IMG/VR virus record: IMGVR_UViG_3300008263_000025
Location: 1-20,480 of that record
Reading direction: 5' to 3' (one strand)
Source of the DNA: a virus
DNA length: 20,480 nucleotides
Positions within the stretch are counted from its first letter, which is position 1. Every line of letters starts with the position of its first letter. A model generated the notes under the pieces. It did no database searches, had not been told where the DNA came from, and worked only from the letters and a program-made list of their open reading frames with translations. Of this stretch, positions 7,157 through 14,440 are shown piece after piece. The translations under genes and the position numbers were made by a program.

Positions 7157-7828
7157 TTAGACGAGTTGGACGCCTGACTTTGCAGCCTCTACCCGTTGAG
7201 CGGGTGCAAGTGCTTCAAATTCGGCGCGGGTCATGGTCTTGGGTCCACCGCCTCCAGCGTTGGACGCACGGACTCCAGCACCTCCCGTGCCGGTCGATTT
7301 AAGCAGCTCGGGACGGGCTTTCGCAATCCCTGCGATCCCGTCCTTGACCGGAATCATACGCCCATCTTCGGTCTTGAACAATAGGTCATCTCCTTCCCAG
7401 GTCAGGCGCTGTGAAACGAAGGTTTCGACGAGATCGCGCGCGACAAACTCATGCCCCGATAAAGCCTCGGCGATTGCGGCCTTCTGCAAGCTGCCGCGAA
7501 ACTTGCCGCTGATCTCGTCGCGCTGAGTTGTCGCCTCCTGCAATTGGCGCTCCATGCGCTTGAGCTTGGCGTCGTATTGCTTCGCGGCCTCTGCTGCGCC
7601 CTTAGCATCGGGCAACAGATCCAGATCCTCTAGGCTATCAATACCCAGGCGCTCCATCAGCGCGTTCTGGTCCGCTTCGAGCTTGGCCAGCTTGTCCTTC
7701 ATGCCGCGACGGCCATTGATCGACTCCTGGCGCGCCGCGTCGCGTTGCCCTTGCAGATCATCGACGTAGCTTTTCAGCGCGGTAAATTTCTCGTCTCCGA
7801 GGGCTTCCTTGAGGTTTTCGATGTCCAT
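7157..7828 (-). CDS. Scaffolding protein
   Basis: 223 residues. The N-terminal two thirds are charged coiled-coil (DEKFTALKSYVDDLQGQRDA, KLAKLEADQNALMERLG, YDAKLKRMERQLQEATTQRD). The C-terminal part is Gly-rich (STGTGGAGVRASNAGGGGPK) and ends in the helix RAEFEALAPAQRVEAAKSG. This layout and the position immediately before the coat gene are typical of phage internal scaffolds, which guide procapsid assembly and then leave. The start has GGAGA six bases before ATG. No serine-protease motif is seen, so it is probably not a protease-scaffold fusion. Confidence 0.85.
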   Translation of the reverse strand: MDIENLKEALGDEKFTALKSYVDDLQGQRDAARQESINGRRGMKDKLAKLEADQNALMERLGIDSLEDLDLLPDAKGAAEAAKQYDAKLKRMERQLQEATTQRDEISGKFRGSLQKAAIAEALSGHEFVARDLVETFVSQRLTWEGDDLLFKTEDGRMIPVKDGIAGIAKARPELLKSTGTGGAGVRASNAGGGGPKTMTRAEFEALAPAQRVEAAKSGVQLV

Positions 7829-7839
7829 CGTCTTCTCCG

Positions 7840-8157
7840 TCAGATTGCAAACTGCTCAAGCGTTGCGCCGGCAGCCAGTGCCGTGGTCAGCCACCGGGGT
7901 TTCAGGCCGCGACCGGTCCAAGTGTTGCCAGCGTCGTCGCGGTACTTAGGCGCGACGGTGGCGCGAGGCGTAGACTTCTCTTTGACCGGGCTCTTTGCAA
8001 CTTTCGCGGAGTCGGTCACAATGTCGCTAGGCGTGAGGCCATAGGTAGACATCAGGGTCTTGATCTGCGAGACCGCAGACGCCCGCTCCGCGCGGGTTTG
8101 TTCGGCGATCTGGCGCTCGAGTTCTGCTTTCTGTGCGAGTAGTTCATTAATGCTCAT
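7840..8157 (-). CDS. H-NS family nucleoid-associated protein (phage-encoded)
   Basis: 105 residues. The N-terminus is a coiled-coil oligomerisation segment (LLAQKAELERQIAEQTRAER). The C-terminus, residues 71-105, is the H-NS DNA-binding domain: KYRDDAGNTWTGRGLKPRWL then LEQFAI, with the TGRG loop that inserts into the minor groove of AT-rich DNA. H-NS proteins silence AT-rich or foreign DNA; phage copies may silence host or phage genes or counteract host H-NS. Here the gene is the first of the late head-tail operon and sits 12 bases before the scaffold gene. It faces the portal gene across a 50-bp shared start region. No clear Shine-Dalgarno is present. Confidence 0.9.
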   Translation of the reverse strand: MSINELLAQKAELERQIAEQTRAERASAVSQIKTLMSTYGLTPSDIVTDSAKVAKSPVKEKSTPRATVAPKYRDDAGNTWTGRGLKPRWLTTALAAGATLEQFAI

Positions 8158-8207
8158 TGGTAAATACGGTGAGTTAAAGTGAAACGAACCTGCAATATAC
8201 CAGTGAT
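8158..8207. promoter_or_regulatory. Divergent start region between H-NS and portal operons
   Basis: Only 50 bases separate the two opposite start codons. The region is AT-rich relative to the surroundings and includes TTAAAG (8174-8179), GCAATATACC (8192-8201) and, on the minus strand, GTATATTGC. A plus-strand reading with TTAAAG and TATACC spaced by 16 bases would put the transcript start almost at the portal ATG (near-leaderless). Neither gene has a good Shine-Dalgarno. Both late operons must be driven from here or from further away. Promoter boxes are weak suggestions only; autoregulation by H-NS is possible. Confidence 0.45.
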
Positions 8208-9554
8208 ATGGCCAATCAAGATATAACGCGCTTCAAATTCATAGGCTTCGCGCTAAACGGCGACGGCCCATTTCGCCCTCTCATCAGCTTCGACAGCAAG
8301 GCACGCCCCATCGCGGTGGCGTCGTCGTACCTGATCCAGTACCCGCGCGAGAGTGAAACCAAGTACGCGCGCCGCAATGAGATTGCTTGGTACGCCTCAC
8401 CGCTGGCCCAGGTCGTTTCTCGATTCGCCGGATACCTTGCAAGTCGGCCCGCCGTGCGCGCCATGGCCAATCCGCTGTACGAGGCGATGGCCGCCGACAT
8501 CGACGGCAAGGGCAACACCATCGACAGTTTCTGGTCTCAGTTTGTGGTTGAGGCCAAGGCGCGCGGCAGCATGCTGCTGCTGGTGGACATGCCCCCGGCC
8601 ATGGCGCCGACGCTTGAGCAGCAGGTAAGCTCCAGGGTTGCGCCGTACTGGACCAGCATCAAGCCCGAGCTCCTTACCGACTACCAAATCGGCGACGACG
8701 GGAAGTTTACTTACGCGGAGTTCTCGGGCAATTTTACGCTGGAGACGGGCGAGAGAGTCGATTGCACATGGCACTTTGACCTGACCTCCTGGCGTGCCAT
8801 AGATGGCCAGCTGCGCATCCTGGCCCAGGGTGAGCACCCACTGACGGAGTGCCCGCTGCTGATATTCACTGAGGGCGGCGATTTCCCATACTTCGGCCCG
8901 TTCTCGCCGATCGCGGACCTGTCGCGCAGGATGTTCAACCTGGATAGCGAGCTGGACGAAATCCTGCGCTCGCAGACGTTTAGCCTGCTGACCATGCAGG
9001 TGTCCGAGAACTCCACGGACGCCCAGAAAGTCCAGGCTGCGCAGGTCGTTGGCGAGACCATCGGCAGCAGCAACCTGATGGTGCATAGCGGCAGCACGCC
9101 GGCCTTCATCGCGCCACCGGACGGCCCTGCGCGGATTTACCTGGACCGCATTGCGGCGCTGAAGGATCAGATCAACGAGATAGGCCTGGTGATCGCGTCC
9201 TCCTCGCAGCGCGAATCCGGCCTAGCCCTGCAAATGCGGTTCCAGGCGCTGAACTCCGAGCTGGCGAAGTTTGCCGGCAGGATGGAGAGCCTGGAGCGCC
9301 GGGCCTGGGAGCTTTCGCGCCAGTGGCTGGGCCTGACCACCGCGCCGCAGATTTCTTGGTCGCGCGACTTCAACCTAGCCGACGTCGTGGCCGAGCTGGA
9401 CATTCTGGCCAGCATGATCGGTGCGGCCATGCCAACCGAAGTCATTGCCGAGCAGCAGAGGCGCATCGTGTCGGTGCAGTTTGCCGGCCTTGGGCAAGAG
9501 CAACAGGGCCAGATTCATGCCGCGATAGATCAGCGGCTTCTGGAGCAAGCATGA
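8208..9554 (+). CDS. Portal protein (DUF4055-like)
   Basis: 448 residues. The N-terminal region YLIQYPRESETKYARRNEIA and WYASPLAQVVSRFAGYLASR, the middle LLLVDMPPAMAP, and the C-terminal IASSSQRESGLALQMRFQAL and LERRAWELSRQWLGL are typical of portal proteins of the DUF4055/SPP1 gp6-like group. The portal forms the 12-fold ring through which DNA enters and leaves the head. It is the first gene of the plus-strand operon, opposite to terminase and coat genes. The initiator ATG lies only 50 bases from the divergent H-NS start and has no clear ribosome site. The stop overlaps the next start (ATGA at 9551). Confidence 0.88.
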   Translation: MANQDITRFKFIGFALNGDGPFRPLISFDSKARPIAVASSYLIQYPRESETKYARRNEIAWYASPLAQVVSRFAGYLASRPAVRAMANPLYEAMAADIDGKGNTIDSFWSQFVVEAKARGSMLLLVDMPPAMAPTLEQQVSSRVAPYWTSIKPELLTDYQIGDDGKFTYAEFSGNFTLETGERVDCTWHFDLTSWRAIDGQLRILAQGEHPLTECPLLIFTEGGDFPYFGPFSPIADLSRRMFNLDSELDEILRSQTFSLLTMQVSENSTDAQKVQAAQVVGETIGSSNLMVHSGSTPAFIAPPDGPARIYLDRIAALKDQINEIGLVIASSSQRESGLALQMRFQALNSELAKFAGRMESLERRAWELSRQWLGLTTAPQISWSRDFNLADVVAELDILASMIGAAMPTEVIAEQQRRIVSVQFAGLGQEQQGQIHAAIDQRLLEQA

Positions 9555-9901
9555 GCGCCGAAGTGCACAATCTCAGCGTCGAAAAAGGCGCCAGCTACGA
9601 GCAAATCATCCGGTGGACGGATGACGACGGAGCGGCCATCAACCTGAGCGGCGCCACCGCGCGCATGCAGGTCCGCGCTGCCACCAACGTAACGACGGTT
9701 CTTTTTGAGGCCACCACGGCAAACGGCAAGCTGGCAATTGCAGGCGATCTCGGGCAGATCACGCTGACCATCACAGCCGCAGAGTCGGCCGCCTTTACCT
9801 GGAGCTTCGGCAAGTACGATCTGGAGATCGTCACCGCAGGCGGCTTGGTCTATCGCCTGATCAGGGGCACCATCAGCATCAGCGCAGAGGTCACGCAATG
9901 A
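9551..9901 (+). CDS. Small beta-sandwich phage protein, function unknown
   Basis: 116 residues from the ATG at 9551 that overlaps the portal stop. The protein reads MSAEVHNLSVEKGASYEQII then RWTDDDGAAINLSGATARMQ, and ends YDLEIVTAGGLVYRLIRGTI. This pattern (ligand-like strand, W-x-D-D-D-G, L-x-G-A-T-A-R-M) is widespread among phages as a small protein upstream of fibre genes, with Ig-like beta structure, but no defined role. It is coupled to the fibre gene downstream by an ATGA overlap at 9898. It could be a head-fibre or neck accessory. Confidence 0.8.
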   Translation: MSAEVHNLSVEKGASYEQIIRWTDDDGAAINLSGATARMQVRAATNVTTVLFEATTANGKLAIAGDLGQITLTITAAESAAFTWSFGKYDLEIVTAGGLVYRLIRGTISISAEVTQ

Positions 9902-10554
9902 GCATCGTCACCATCGTCGAACGCGGGCCGCAGGGGCCTGGCGGGGATCTCGGGGCCTACGGGTCGTTTGTGAGTCTGACAAACCAGACCATCGCCTCCG
10001 CGACCACAGCCTATGCGGTGGCGCTGGGCACCACGGCGGAAAGCCGAGGAATCTCAATTGTCGATGGCTCGAAGATCACCTTTGCCGAGGCCGGCACCTT
10101 CGCTCTGTCGTTTTCGCTGCAGCTGCACAACTCGAACAACAACATCCAGACCGCTCGCGTCTGGTTGCGCAAGAACGGCGCGGATCTGGAAAACACCAAT
10201 TCGATTTTCGACATTCCAGGCCAGCACGGTGGGTCCGATGGAGCGCTGATCGCCGCGACCACCATAGTGGTCACTGTGGCCGCTGGAGACAACCTGCAGC
10301 TCTACTGGTCTGCCAGCAGCACTCAGGCCTTCCTGCAGTACTTGGCCGCCGGCACCAGCCCCACCAGGCCGGTGACGCCTTCGGCCATCGTCGCGGTGCA
10401 GCAGATCATGTTCAGCGCCACGGCTCCGCTGCAGTTCATTGCCAACTCTTCAGAGCCTGCAACGCCCACGGGCGGCGGCATCCTGTTCGTCGCCTCGGGC
10501 GCCTTGAAGTACAAGGGCAGCTCTGGCACCGTCACAACCCTGGCCGCGGCCTAA
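9898..10554 (+). CDS. Fibre protein with short collagen-like stem and C1q/TNF-like knob
   Basis: 218 residues. Near the N-terminus are five Gly-X-Y triplets (GPQGPGGDLGAYGSF), a short collagen-like stem. Residues about 25-150 look like a C1q/TNF-type jelly-roll: VSLTNQTIASATTAYAVALG, GTFALSFSLQLHNSNNN, ARVWLRKNGADLENTNSIFD. This is a common trimeric knob in phage fibres. The C-terminus (GGGILFVASGALKYKGSSGT) resembles short tail-fibre end repeats. It is presumably an exposed virion fibre. It sits between the portal and neck genes, so it may decorate the head or neck rather than the tail tip (inference). Confidence 0.8.
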   Translation: MSIVTIVERGPQGPGGDLGAYGSFVSLTNQTIASATTAYAVALGTTAESRGISIVDGSKITFAEAGTFALSFSLQLHNSNNNIQTARVWLRKNGADLENTNSIFDIPGQHGGSDGALIAATTIVVTVAAGDNLQLYWSASSTQAFLQYLAAGTSPTRPVTPSAIVAVQQIMFSATAPLQFIANSSEPATPTGGGILFVASGALKYKGSSGTVTTLAAA

Positions 10555-10565
10555 AGGACATCATC

Positions 10566-10865
10566 ATGGCAAAGCTCTACGTTACCGAATTCCAGTTTCT
10601 CGAAAACGCCAACGACATCGGCGGCGTCCCCCAGGCGGCCAAACTGCCGGGCACCACCAACGTGGTGACCTTCACGACCAGCAGCGTACAGTCTGCCGTT
10701 TTCGGGGCCAACACCCGGTTCGTGCGCGTGGTGTCTGACGCGCCGGCCTGCCTAGCATCTGGCACCAACCCGACGGCGACCACCAGCGGGCTGCGCCTGG
10801 CGGCCGAGGCCACCGAGTATTTCGGCGTCACGCCTGGCCAGCGCCTTGCAGTGATTGGGGCCTGA
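10566..10865 (+). CDS. Small virion-associated protein, function unknown
   Basis: 99 residues, MAKLYVTEFQFLENANDIGG, with a good AAGGA site eight bases before the ATG. The protein is beta-rich; its C-terminal half (RFVRVVSDAPACLASGTNPT, LRLAAEATEYFGVTPGQRLA) resembles small phage proteins thought to be decoration or fibre-associated. The ATEYFGV..GQ.LAVI ending is recognisable to me only as a recurrent phage motif. It lies between two fibre-type genes, so a structural role is likely. Confidence 0.75.
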   Translation: MAKLYVTEFQFLENANDIGGVPQAAKLPGTTNVVTFTTSSVQSAVFGANTRFVRVVSDAPACLASGTNPTATTSGLRLAAEATEYFGVTPGQRLAVIGA

Positions 10866-10867
10866 CC

Positions 10868-12109
10868 GTGCTGGGCCAGAACATTGGCCGCGTGGGCCTG
10901 CCGGACATGGCCAGCGGGGGGCGGCCGTCGCTGTCGTTCAACTTTGCGGCGATGCCGGCCTTAGACCCGAGGATCACCTTCACCCGAGCGTCCACTGGCA
11001 CGTTCTTCGACTCTGCTGGAGTGCTGACCAGCGCAGCCGTTGACGCCCCACGCTTCGACTACAACCCCAGCACGCTGGCGGCTCGGGGGCTGCTGATTGA
11101 GGAGGCGAGGACGAATTTGGTGTTGCAGTCTGAAGACTTTGCAACTACTTGGGGGCAAACCGCCTCACCTATTGTTTCTACAAACACAACTGTTGCGCCT
11201 GACAATACGACAACGGGGGACACAATAGGCTCCACAGCAACGGGCAGCTATGTATTTCAGAGTATTACGTTTACGGGAGATGGTACAAAGGCTTTTTCTA
11301 TCTTTATAAAACAAGGGACTTCTACTGTTAATAGGTTGTTTGTTAGAGATACAACAGCAGGGATAAATAGAGGCCTAACAGATGTAACTTGGACTGTTGG
11401 AGTCCCATCCGTTGTTGTAACAAATGGGTCTTTGCTAAGTTTGACGCAATTATCTAACGGGTGGTATCGCGTACAAGTTGCAGTTGATAGTGTTGTTGCT
11501 GCTAACTCAAATCAGTTAAGAATTCAGCCGGATACTGCAACAGGTACTGGAACAGTCATTTTGTGGGGTGCTCAGTTAGAAAATGGAGCCTTCCCCACCA
11601 GCTACATCCCCACCACTGTCGCACAAGTCACTCGCAACGCCGATCTGGCTTCAGTGAATACGCTGAGTCCTTGGTTTAATGCCACGGAGGGGACGTTGTT
11701 TGCGGAATTTTCGGTCTATACGTCCATCGGAAGTAAGGCAATTGCCGGTATTACAGACGGAACCACCAATAACCGAATTCAGTTTTTTGCAAGTGCAGCC
11801 GACCCATACAACGTCTCGCCTCGTCTTGTGTCTGGTGGTGTTGCAACAAACCCATCGCCTGCTGGTAGCGTAACAGTTGGATCAACAGGTAAAGCAGCAC
11901 TTGCTTACGCAATAGGTACAAATCAAGGTGGCATTTCTGTAAACGGCAGCGCGGTAAATCAATCAAGCCCTGCATCTGCATTTGGCAGCGTAACGCAACT
12001 TGAACTTGGCAAAGGCTCGGGCCTTACTCAAACCAACGGCTACCTCCGCCGCATCACCTACTACCCCCGCCGCCTGAGCAATGCCGAGTTGGTCAGCATA
12101 ACGAGCTAG
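10868..12109 (+). CDS. Spike/fibre protein with lectin-like domains (head-spike type)
   Basis: 413 residues from a GTG at 10868; an ATG at residue 14 is an alternative. The N-terminus has SLSFNFAAMPALDPRITFTR and ASTGTFFDSAGVLTSAAVDA, then RGLLIEEARTNLVLQSEDF: the entry motif of phage head-spike fibre proteins. Residues about 90-250 are one jelly-roll, ending in GAQLENGAFPTSYIPTTVAQ. The C-terminal 150 residues form a second LamG-like module ending GYLRRITYYPRRLSNAELVS. Such proteins usually bind surface polysaccharide. DNA from about 11100 to 12000 is much richer in A and T than both flanks, which suggests the binding domains were acquired from another source. Confidence 0.82.
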   Translation: MLGQNIGRVGLPDMASGGRPSLSFNFAAMPALDPRITFTRASTGTFFDSAGVLTSAAVDAPRFDYNPSTLAARGLLIEEARTNLVLQSEDFATTWGQTASPIVSTNTTVAPDNTTTGDTIGSTATGSYVFQSITFTGDGTKAFSIFIKQGTSTVNRLFVRDTTAGINRGLTDVTWTVGVPSVVVTNGSLLSLTQLSNGWYRVQVAVDSVVAANSNQLRIQPDTATGTGTVILWGAQLENGAFPTSYIPTTVAQVTRNADLASVNTLSPWFNATEGTLFAEFSVYTSIGSKAIAGITDGTTNNRIQFFASAADPYNVSPRLVSGGVATNPSPAGSVTVGSTGKAALAYAIGTNQGGISVNGSAVNQSSPASAFGSVTQLELGKGSGLTQTNGYLRRITYYPRRLSNAELVSITS

Positions 12110-12111
12110 TC

Positions 12112-12738
12112 ATGGCAAAACCACGCATCGATCTTACTGGGCGCTTGTTTGGCCGTTTGACGGTCAAGAGCAGGATTGTTCCACTTAAAGGACGGACGCT
12201 GTTTGTCTGCGCTTGTGAGTGCGGCAAAGAAGTTACCTTGAACGGTTCTGATCTTCAGACAGGAAATACAACGTCATGCGGCTGCCTTCGGGACGAAAAA
12301 ATCGCAAAGGTCAATTACAAACATGGCGCGGCTTCATGTAATGACCTAACTGGCGCATACCGTTCGTGGCGCACCATGAAAGACAGGTGCTACAACGAGG
12401 ACAACAATCGCTTCTATGCTTACGGCGCACGCGGTATCAAGGTGTGCGACAGGTGGCGCGATTCGTTTGAGAACTTTTTTGCGGACATGGGTGAGCGGCC
12501 AGACGGATACACGCTTGACCGCATTGATGTCAATGCAGATTACAGTCCAGAAAACTGCCGCTGGGCTTCCACATCCGAGCAAGCCCGCAACCAGCGCACA
12601 AATGTCTGGTATCAGGTTGGTGATGAGCGAATGATTCAAGCTGACGTTGCGCGGGCTTTAGGTATTCACCCGTCGCAAGTTCTTGGAATGCGCCGCAGAG
12701 GCGAATTGCCGCCGCACATTCAGGCCATCACAGCATGA
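12112..12738 (+). CDS. HNH-type endonuclease with zinc-finger N-terminus
   Basis: 208 residues. The N-terminus IDLTGRLFGRLTV is followed by a likely Cys4 zinc site (C33, C35 or C37 with C56 and C58 in TSCGCL). Next come HGAASCNDLTGAYRSWRTMK, YGARGIKVCDRW and FFADMGERP. The nuclease signature is YTLDRIDVNADYSPENCRWA (D136, R139-region, N148), typical of phage HNH homing-like enzymes. The C-terminus (ADVARALGIHPSQVLGMRRR) is a helix-turn-helix-like DNA-binding segment. It starts two bases after the spike-gene stop and is not needed for virion building. It is probably a free-standing mobile endonuclease that entered behind the spike gene. Confidence 0.85.
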   Translation: MAKPRIDLTGRLFGRLTVKSRIVPLKGRTLFVCACECGKEVTLNGSDLQTGNTTSCGCLRDEKIAKVNYKHGAASCNDLTGAYRSWRTMKDRCYNEDNNRFYAYGARGIKVCDRWRDSFENFFADMGERPDGYTLDRIDVNADYSPENCRWASTSEQARNQRTNVWYQVGDERMIQADVARALGIHPSQVLGMRRRGELPPHIQAITA

Positions 12739-12773
12739 CCTACGACCCCTTCGACCCATTCAACGAGGTGCCC

Positions 12774-13076
12774 ATGTACACCGATTACTTCCTGAAATTT
12801 GCTGACGAAGCCGAGGCCAACGCGGCGCTGTTCACCGAGCAGACCCACGTGCAAGACGATGTGGCCGAGACGGTCAAAGTCCCCCGCTACGCGGCTGTTG
12901 ACGTGATTGGCACCATCTACAAGCCCACGGGCAAGTCGTTGAAGACGGCTGAAGGCCCGGTGCCCGAGATGAAGGCTGTCCCCGGCTGGCATGTCAACGT
13001 GCGCCACACCGCTGAGGCCCCGGAGCTGGAGGCTTTCCGCGTGTTTCCCGAAACCCCCAGCAGGACATGGGCATGA
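12774..13076 (+). CDS. Small phage protein downstream of fibre genes, function unknown
   Basis: 100 residues from the ATG at 12774 (MYTDYFLKFADEAEANAALF), which has GAGG five bases upstream. An in-frame ATG at 12735 overlaps the HNH stop but lacks a good ribosome site. The C-terminal motif PGWHVNVR and the preceding DVIGTIYKPTG recur in small proteins next to fibre genes in many phages of Proteobacteria; I know no established function. It may be fibre-associated or a fibre chaperone. It overlaps the next gene at ATGA (13073). Confidence 0.75.
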   Translation: MYTDYFLKFADEAEANAALFTEQTHVQDDVAETVKVPRYAAVDVIGTIYKPTGKSLKTAEGPVPEMKAVPGWHVNVRHTAEAPELEAFRVFPETPSRTWA

Positions 13077-13342
13077 CAGACGACGACTTCAAACGCCTTG
13101 AAGGCAAGGTTGACAAGCTGGCCGAGGCCATCACGAAGCTGGTTCTGGTCGAGGAGCGCCAGGCCAATCAAGGCGAGCGGATCGGGCGTGTGGAGCAGCG
13201 CGTTGCAGCTGTCGAGACGGCAGTCGCCAAAACAGATCGCACCGTGCAGATGTGGATCAACCGCGGCATCGGCGTCTGGGGCTTGGTGGTCCTGGTTTTC
13301 ACGATGGTGCAGTTCGGTTCGAAGTTCTTTGGGGGCAAGTGA
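13073..13342 (+). CDS. Coiled-coil protein with one C-terminal membrane segment
   Basis: 89 residues from the ATG at 13073, which overlaps the previous stop (ATGA) and has AGGA eight bases upstream; an ATG at 13067 is an alternative. Residues 5-60 are a charged heptad-like coiled coil (FKRLEGKVDKLAEAITKLVL, GERIGRVEQRVAAVETAVAK). Residues 64-82 form one hydrophobic segment (GIGVWGLVVLVFTMVQF), followed by a basic end. The layout resembles XhlA-like membrane-associated phage proteins, which work with holins. The position in a neck operon makes a lysis role uncertain. The gene is coupled to the neck protein by a TGATG overlap. Confidence 0.75.
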   Translation: MTDDDFKRLEGKVDKLAEAITKLVLVEERQANQGERIGRVEQRVAAVETAVAKTDRTVQMWINRGIGVWGLVVLVFTMVQFGSKFFGGK

Positions 13343-13779
13343 TGGCCATCAGCGTCCAGGTCGGCGACATCCAAAGCGTCATCAATCGCCTGACGGCTAT
13401 TCCTGTCGGGCTGGAGAAGTACGTCATCAACAACATGGCGCAGGTGGCGTATGACGAGGCCGAGCGCGGCGCGGACAAGCACACCAAGACGGGAACGCTG
13501 CGCCAGGCCCTGTACAACCGCGCAATTCCTGACGGCCGCGCTATCGGGCATGACCGCAACCGCGCGCCATACGCGGCGTTTGTCTTGCTCGGCACCAGGC
13601 CGCACAAGATCCTGCCAAAGCGCAAGAAAGCCCTGCGCTGGGCGTCGGGCGGCAAGTTCTTCTTCGCAAAGTCCGTGAACCACCCAGGGTATCGCGGTGA
13701 CAATTACCTGCTGCGCGCTGCCACCGAGGCCGTGCGCCAATTTGACCGCATCGTGCGCACAGGGATGGCCAAGCAATGA
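13342..13779 (+). CDS. HK97 gp10-like neck/minor tail protein
   Basis: 145 residues from the ATG at 13342, overlapping the previous TGA. The motifs QVAYDEAERGADKHTKTGTL, RNRAPYAAFVLLGTRPHKIL, KFFFAKSVNHPGYRGDNYLL and AATEAVRQFDRI match the HK97 gp10 family, which closes the head-tail junction in siphophages. The R-A-P-Y-A-x-F-V-x-x-G-T core is diagnostic. It is followed by a small gene and a tail-terminator-like gene, the usual order of the neck module. A long upstream in-frame reading from 13252 is a shadow of the membrane protein. Confidence 0.87.
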   Translation: MAISVQVGDIQSVINRLTAIPVGLEKYVINNMAQVAYDEAERGADKHTKTGTLRQALYNRAIPDGRAIGHDRNRAPYAAFVLLGTRPHKILPKRKKALRWASGGKFFFAKSVNHPGYRGDNYLLRAATEAVRQFDRIVRTGMAKQ

Positions 13780-14081
13780 CAGTTCTGAACTACCCCGACG
13801 CTTACTTGGCAAAGTACTGCACCGTGGACCGCGAGACGCGCGCGTTTGACGAGGTTGATCTGCTAGGCACATTTTCCACGGCCTGGCGCAATCGGCTGGC
13901 GGTGCTCAAGACTTACATTCTGGCGTGCCTTGAGAACCAGGCCGACGCCGAAGACCTGTTCACCGCCAAGCTGGCCAGCTACCGCAAGGAGTTCGACAGC
14001 ATGCTGGCCCAGGCTCGAGGCGCCACGCCTGACGAGTCGGGCAATACGCTGATCTTCAACGTGCCGTTGGAGCGGGCATGA
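13776..14081 (+). CDS. Small neck-module protein, function unknown
   Basis: 101 residues, MTVLNYPDAYLAKYCTVDRE, starting at an ATGA overlap with the gp10-like gene. The protein is helical, with a central segment AWRNRLAVLKTYILACLENQ and a charged helix ADAEDLFTAKLASYRKEFDS. I cannot assign a family. Its place between the gp10-like and tail-terminator genes suggests a head-tail connector role, but no motif supports this directly. Confidence 0.75.
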   Translation: MTVLNYPDAYLAKYCTVDRETRAFDEVDLLGTFSTAWRNRLAVLKTYILACLENQADAEDLFTAKLASYRKEFDSMLAQARGATPDESGNTLIFNVPLERA

Positions 14082-14440
14082 ACGCCGCGCTTGAAGCCGC
14101 ACGCGACGCATTCGCCACCATCCCAGGGGTCAAGTCCTGCAAGATCGGCCTCGAGGCCAATCTATCGCCCGAGGACTACCCGATGATCCGCATCGTGCCG
14201 TTCCGGATTACGCCGGGGCGGCCATATGGCAATCGCAGCTCGGAAACGTTCGTCTACTTCGGCGTGCCGGTGGCAAACTCCGAGGGCCTGGAGTCGGTCT
14301 ACGAGTCGCTGTTCGATCTTGAGGGCAAGATCCTGGAAAAGCTCAAGACGCTCCAGGGACGATACATCGAGACGGTTACCGACGAGGACCGCATCGACAC
14401 CTACAAGCTGATGTCGATCCGTTGCTTCCTTGAGGGTTAG
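14078..14440 (+). CDS. Tail terminator/completion-like protein
   Basis: 120 residues. It starts with a helix (MNAALEAARDAFATIPGVKS), then strands (YPMIRIVPFRITPG, TFVYFGVPVA) and a helix (GLESVYESLFDLEGKILEKL), ending in DTYKLMSIRCFLEG. This alpha/beta order and size fits tail-terminator proteins such as lambda gpU, which cap the tail tube. It is the last gene of the plus-strand operon. Its TAG (14438-14440) overlaps the TAA of the converging gene, leaving no space for a terminator. Family assignment is by layout, not by a clear motif. Confidence 0.72.
   Translation: MNAALEAARDAFATIPGVKSCKIGLEANLSPEDYPMIRIVPFRITPGRPYGNRSSETFVYFGVPVANSEGLESVYESLFDLEGKILEKLKTLQGRYIETVTDEDRIDTYKLMSIRCFLEG

Noticed and set aside
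6014-7177. Long plus-strand open frame (387 codons) opposite the coat gene
   Set aside because: It has no recognisable domain and its composition (Arg, Gly, Ala, His, Val) is that of a GC-rich shadow. It shows that long antisense frames arise by chance here, so the intein endonuclease was accepted on its nuclease motifs and control signals, not its length.
13252-13341. N-terminal extension of the gp10-like neck protein
   Set aside because: It would overlap the membrane-protein gene by 90 bases in another frame. The ATG at 13342 overlaps the upstream TGA in the coupled style seen throughout this operon.
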